Shown here piece after piece: positions 5,839 through 8,985 of a DNA stretch of 8,985 nt. Every line of letters starts with the position of its first letter. The stretch's first letter is position 1. The position numbers and the translations under genes were made by a program. Origin of the DNA: Clostridiales bacterium UBA7573 (GTDB lineage: Bacteria > Bacillota > Clostridia > Oscillospirales > CAG-272); assembly GCA_002477905.1 (NCBI GenBank), contig DLLB01000024.1, positions 1 to 8,985 on the forward strand. Reading direction: 5' to 3'. Below the pieces are notes generated by a model. It was not told where the DNA came from and did not search any database. It worked only from the letters and a program-made list of their open reading frames with translations.

Positions 5839-6978
5839 ATGATGACAAAAAAAGAACTTGCCGAGATCCGGCGTACCCTCACACAAGATCATCACGCAAT
5901 TACCACCGTCCGCGGTTGCTATGTCAACGCAACCGGCGAAATCATTACCCGCTTTTCTCCCTCTTTTGCCACTGATACCGAAGAAGAAGTGGAAAAGTAT
6001 CTGTCCGTCTTTCGCCGTACCTTATCCGGAACCGCAGAAAAAAACCTACACAACATTCCGTTTTCTTCCGCACAGGTACTGGAAGGCGCTGAACATCAAT
6101 TATTACATACCTTGACAAGTTCTGAGCTGACTGACGAAGAAGCCGTAGATGCGTTTTTTGAAAAAGTAACCGGTGCATACCATTCGGACGACAATTATGT
6201 GATCCTGCTCGCCTGTAACAAGTACGATGTACCGTATCGTGCGCGGGACGGCGCAAAAATCGAAGAAAATGCCGACCGGGTTTATACTTATATCGTTTGC
6301 AGCATCTGTCCGGTAAAAGCCGCGAAACCCACTTTAACGTACGATCCCGATACCAAATCGTTCAAAAATGCCAGCGGCAGCGGAACCATTTCCGCCCCCC
6401 AGCTCGGTTTCCTCTATCCCACCTTTGACGACAGACAAACTAATATTTATAATACCTTGTTCTACACACGCGATTGTGCGCAAGCCTATCCGGACTTTAC
6501 CGACGTCATGTTCAAAAGCAGTATCGCCATGCCGGCGGCAGAACAGGAGCAAACTTTCCGTACCGTACTTGCGGAAGCGCTGAATGAAGATTGCAGTTTC
6601 ACCGTTGCGAAAGCCATTCACACACAAATCTGCGACGCAATGGAAGAACATAACGAAAGCAAAGAAGAAGAACCGCTGTCTATTTCCGCTTATCAGGTAC
6701 AGGCGGTTTTGGCGCAATGCGGCGTTTCTGAGCAAAAACAAGAAGCGTTTCAGAATACTTATAATGACAACTTCGGGAAAGGCGCAGAGCTTCCACCCCA
6801 AAACATTGTCAATCCGAAATTGTTTGAAGTCCGCACACCGGACGTGGTCATCAAAGTCGCGCCGGGACACAGCGATCTTTTGGAAACAAAAGTGATTGAC
6901 GGTTCCAAATATATCTTGGTACGTGCCGATGACGGCGTAGAAGTAAACGGGCTGAATGTCCGGATTGAAGAAACTTAA
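5839..6978 (+). CDS. DUF4317 family protein
   Basis: A 379-residue protein of the DUF4317 family, recognised from KKELAEIRRTL near the start, ITTVRGCYVNATGEII, EEEVEKYLSVFRRTLSGTAEKNL, YVILLACNKYDVPYR, YIVCSICPVK and LGFLYPTFDDRQTNIYNTLFYTRD. This family is common in gut Clostridia and has no known biochemical role. No signal peptide or membrane helix is seen, so it is probably cytoplasmic. Two ATG codons (5839 and 5842) stand in tandem; GGAT 8 bases upstream or AGGA 14 bases upstream could serve as the ribosome site. None of its isoleucines uses ATA. It has its own promoter and may also transcribe the ABC genes 63 bases downstream, since no good terminator lies between. Confidence 0.85.
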   Translation: MMTKKELAEIRRTLTQDHHAITTVRGCYVNATGEIITRFSPSFATDTEEEVEKYLSVFRRTLSGTAEKNLHNIPFSSAQVLEGAEHQLLHTLTSSELTDEEAVDAFFEKVTGAYHSDDNYVILLACNKYDVPYRARDGAKIEENADRVYTYIVCSICPVKAAKPTLTYDPDTKSFKNASGSGTISAPQLGFLYPTFDDRQTNIYNTLFYTRDCAQAYPDFTDVMFKSSIAMPAAEQEQTFRTVLAEALNEDCSFTVAKAIHTQICDAMEEHNESKEEEPLSISAYQVQAVLAQCGVSEQKQEAFQNTYNDNFGKGAELPPQNIVNPKLFEVRTPDVVIKVAPGHSDLLETKVIDGSKYILVRADDGVEVNGLNVRIEET

Positions 6979-7041
6979 GATAAGCACCCCGGCTTTGCCG
7001 ATCTTGTATATTTTTTATTTACAATCAGAAAGGAGACTACT

Positions 7042-7752
7042 ATGGAAAACACTTCTTCCCCTCTGTTGCAATTTGATAATCTGTCAAAATGCTATGGAAG
7101 CAAACAGGCTTTGTCGCCGCTTAGCTGTATTGTTCCGTCCGGGCACATCATCGGATTACTTGGTCCGAACGGTAGTGGAAAAACAACTTTAATCAAAACA
7201 ATTGCGGGGATTCTTACCCCCACAACCGGCTCTGTGCGAATCTTCGGGCAAGAGCCCAACCCGCAAACCAAGGCAGTCGTATCCTATCTGCCGGAACGCA
7301 CTTATTTCTCCAACTGGATGACCGTAGAAAACATTCTGTGCTTTTTTGCGGATTTCTATCAGGATTTCAGCCGGGAAAAAGCATTAGATATGCTGGATCG
7401 TCTGAAAATTGACCGCAAAATGAAATTCTCTGCCATGTCCAAAGGCACCAAGGAAAAATTACAGCTCATCATGGTCATGAGCCGAAACGCAAAATTATAC
7501 TTATTGGATGAACCAATCGCCGGCGTGGATCCCGCTACACGGGATTATATTCTGGAAACCATTTTATCCGCTTACAATCCGGAAGCGACCATGATCTTCT
7601 CTACCCATCTGATTGCCGATGTGGAACACATTCTGACCGACGTCATGTTGATTAAGGATGGCAGTCTGATTTATGCAGGTCCTGCAGATCAATTGAGAGA
7701 ACGGGAAGGAAAAAGTGTGGACGCTTATTTCAGGGAGGTGTTCAAATGCTAA
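7042..7752 (+). CDS. ABC transporter ATP-binding protein (YtrB-like)
   Basis: A 236-residue ATPase of an ABC exporter. The Walker A is GPNGSGKT (41-48), the signature is SKGTK (133-137) in place of LSGGQ, the Walker B is LYLLDEP (152-158), the D-loop is GVD (161-163), and the H-loop histidine is H189 (STHL). At the Q-loop the usual glutamine is absent (SYLPERTYF, 81-89). I recall this form from the YtrB-like subfamily. GGAG lies seven to eight bases before the ATG. It overlaps the membrane partner gene by 7 bases and is surely translated with it. In relatives such pairs are often controlled by a GntR-type YtrA regulator, but none is in the window. The substrate is unknown; antibiotic or peptide stress export is a guess. 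Confidence 0.95.
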   Translation: MENTSSPLLQFDNLSKCYGSKQALSPLSCIVPSGHIIGLLGPNGSGKTTLIKTIAGILTPTTGSVRIFGQEPNPQTKAVVSYLPERTYFSNWMTVENILCFFADFYQDFSREKALDMLDRLKIDRKMKFSAMSKGTKEKLQLIMVMSRNAKLYLLDEPIAGVDPATRDYILETILSAYNPEATMIFSTHLIADVEHILTDVMLIKDGSLIYAGPADQLREREGKSVDAYFREVFKC

Positions 7753-8501
7753 AAAAACTGATGAAATACGAATTCCTCGCAACTTACCGCTACTATGCTC
7801 CTATCTTTGCCGGCATTCTGGTTATGGCAGGATTGAATCGGCTTCTCATGACAATCTCTGCAAATTCCAGTGAGACAAGTGTGGGGAGCGGGCTGACCTA
7901 TCTCATTTATATTCTTCTTATCCTTTCCCTTCCCATTGTTACGTTGGTAATCTCCATCTGGCGGTATTCCAAAAATCTTTTAGAAGATGAAGGATATTTG
8001 ATGTTTACCTTGCCTGTCACTACCAACCAGTTATTCTTCTCCAAGTATTTTACCACCTTGATCTGGGAAGTTGCCTCTTTTGTGATTGCAGTTGGTTCTG
8101 CTTTTCTGATCGGCTTCTTCCAAATTCCATCTCTTAGCAACCTTTTTGGAGTGTATTTACAACCGATTCTGCTTATCTTGGTGATTCTCAGCATTCTCGC
8201 AGTTTTATGCGCCTCGGTATTTTCCCTTTACACCGTGGTATCCCTCAGTTATTTGTTGTTTAAAGAACACCGCATACTGGGCTTGATTGTTTCCTACATC
8301 ATTTACTCCATCGTATCCAACCTACTTACCATTTTGATCAGTGCCATTATCGGCAGCATCTTCGCAAACATCATAGCGGATGCCGAAGTAGCGACTGCAT
8401 ATGGCAGTTTGATCTCGATCATCCTTTGCTACAGTGTTCTTGGTGTGCTTTGTTATTTCTTCTCCCATCATTGTTTAACCAAAAAACTGAATCTGCAATA
8501 A
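7746..8501 (+). CDS. ABC transporter membrane subunit
   Basis: A 251-residue hydrophobic protein with about six membrane segments (roughly 17-37, 50-72, 103-125, 139-172, 177-208 and 219-241), with the fourth and fifth longer than one helix. The stretch DEGYLMFTLPVTTNQLFFSKYF (81-102) is typical of the permease partners of YtrB-like ATPases, where it probably contacts the ATPase. Its start overlaps the end of the ATPase gene (ATG at 7746, stop of the upstream gene at 7752), with GGGAGG upstream. It forms the transport channel with the upstream ATPase, likely as a dimer. A strong terminator follows at once. Few ATA codons are present. Confidence 0.88.
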   Translation: MLKKLMKYEFLATYRYYAPIFAGILVMAGLNRLLMTISANSSETSVGSGLTYLIYILLILSLPIVTLVISIWRYSKNLLEDEGYLMFTLPVTTNQLFFSKYFTTLIWEVASFVIAVGSAFLIGFFQIPSLSNLFGVYLQPILLILVILSILAVLCASVFSLYTVVSLSYLLFKEHRILGLIVSYIIYSIVSNLLTILISAIIGSIFANIIADAEVATAYGSLISIILCYSVLGVLCYFFSHHCLTKKLNLQ

Positions 8502-8504
8502 CAA

Positions 8505-8544
8505 AAAGAACCCATCGGAAATTCTGTTTTCCGATGGGTTCTTT
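8505..8544. terminator. Bidirectional intrinsic terminator
   Basis: A perfect 17-bp stem (8505-8521 with 8528-8544) has a 6-base loop. The plus strand continues with GTTATTTTT and the minus strand has a T-rich tail. It lies between the convergent ABC operon and the fumarase gene and can terminate both. Confidence 0.92.
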
Positions 8545-8576
8545 GTTATTTTTAATATAATTGATATTTATAGTTT

Positions 8577-8985
8577 TTACAGTTCGCATTCCGCATGGCG
8601 CATGACATGGCAATTTATATTTACCGCAACCGGCAATCCCGCAATATGCGTAGGGTATTGCTCTACATTTACGGCAAATGCCGTAACGTCCCCGCCGAAT
8701 CCTTGCGCACCGACCTGTAATTGATTGATCGCGTTTAACATTTTTTCTTCCAGCGCCGCATAGCGTGCATCCGGATTTCTTAGACTGACCGGTCGCGTAA
8801 GCGCACGCTTGGCAAGATAAGCGGCATATTCGAAAGTGCCGCCGATTCCGACGCCGACTAACACCGGCGGGCAAGGATTGCCACCAGCCTTCTCTACCGT
8901 ATCGCAAACGAAACGAATGATATCTTCTTCCGTTGCAGCCGGTGTAAACATTTTTAACGCACTCATATTCTCACTACCGAAGCCT
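8577..8985 (-). CDS. Fumarate hydratase / L-tartrate dehydratase alpha subunit, 5' partial
   Basis: This is the C-terminal ~135 residues of the iron-sulfur class I hydro-lyase alpha subunit, which adds or removes water at fumarate/malate or tartrate. The frame runs on past the right edge, since GFGSEN precedes the in-frame ATG at 8966, so that ATG is internal. The window shows MSALKMFTPA, NPCPPVLVGVGIGGTFEYAAYLAKRAL, QGFGGDVTAFAVNVEQYPTHIAGLPVAVNINCHVMRHAE. The cysteines in NPCPP and INCHV are candidate ligands of the 4Fe-4S cluster. A beta subunit does not follow, because the gene ends at the terminator next to the ABC operon. Fumarase or tartrate dehydratase cannot be told apart here. Confidence 0.92.
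   Translation of the reverse strand, partial: GFGSENMSALKMFTPAATEEDIIRFVCDTVEKAGGNPCPPVLVGVGIGGTFEYAAYLAKRALTRPVSLRNPDARYAALEEKMLNAINQLQVGAQGFGGDVTAFAVNVEQYPTHIAGLPVAVNINCHVMRHAECEL

Noticed and set aside
5790..5975. A 61-codon frame overlapping the start of the DUF4317 gene
   Set aside because: It begins with TTG inside the leader hairpin and runs out of frame through a well-recognised gene. It has no ribosome site.
6984..7025. Terminator or promoter between the DUF4317 and ABC genes
   Set aside because: The CGGC-TTT-GCCG hairpin has only 4 bp, and the best -10 (TACAAT at 7020) has a poor -35 at 19 bases and would start transcription inside the ribosome site. Both are too weak to call.

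Overview
The window looks like a chromosomal segment of a spore-forming Clostridia-type Bacillota. The evidence is a spoIIG-like pair (SpoIIGA protease and pro-sigma-E), a CIRCE-controlled groES-groEL operon, and a DUF4317 protein, which I associate with gut Clostridia. Every gene except the first and last is complete. No RNA gene, insertion sequence, phage gene or CRISPR array was seen, and no gene-free stretch exceeds 300 bases.

Layout. Positions 1-604 (+) hold the 3' part of an unrecognised zinc-ribbon (CPCC-like) protein that runs off the left edge. A strong hairpin terminator at 633-660 separates it from a convergent DUF6198/YczE-YitT-like membrane protein (761-1456, -). That gene has a near-consensus promoter (1582-1610) and a leader containing an intrinsic terminator plus a competing upstream pairing, so it looks like an attenuator or riboswitch-type control region. 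Both genes use many ATA isoleucine codons, whereas genes to the right almost never do, which suggests a foreign or rearranged left end.

Next, all on the minus strand, come groEL (1719-3359) and groES (3393-3677), with a sigma-A promoter and a perfect CIRCE operator (3708-3734). Then come sigE (3899-4618) and spoIIGA (4615-5535), which overlap by ATGA. SpoIIGA is the membrane aspartic protease that activates pro-sigma-E. Here groESL occupies the place where sigG lies in Bacillus and Clostridium.

A divergent intergenic region (5536-5838) with several inverted repeats separates spoIIGA from a plus-strand group: a DUF4317 protein (5839-6978), an ABC ATPase (7042-7752) and its membrane partner (7746-8501, overlapping by 7 bases). 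A 17-bp bidirectional terminator (8505-8544) follows. The right edge (8577-8985, -) is the C-terminal part of an iron-sulfur fumarate hydratase/tartrate dehydratase alpha subunit.

Most of the window is well-known biology. The parts most likely to be undescribed are the structured leader of the DUF6198 gene, the inverted repeats in front of spoIIGA and the DUF4317 gene, and the orphan CIRCE half-site upstream of groES.
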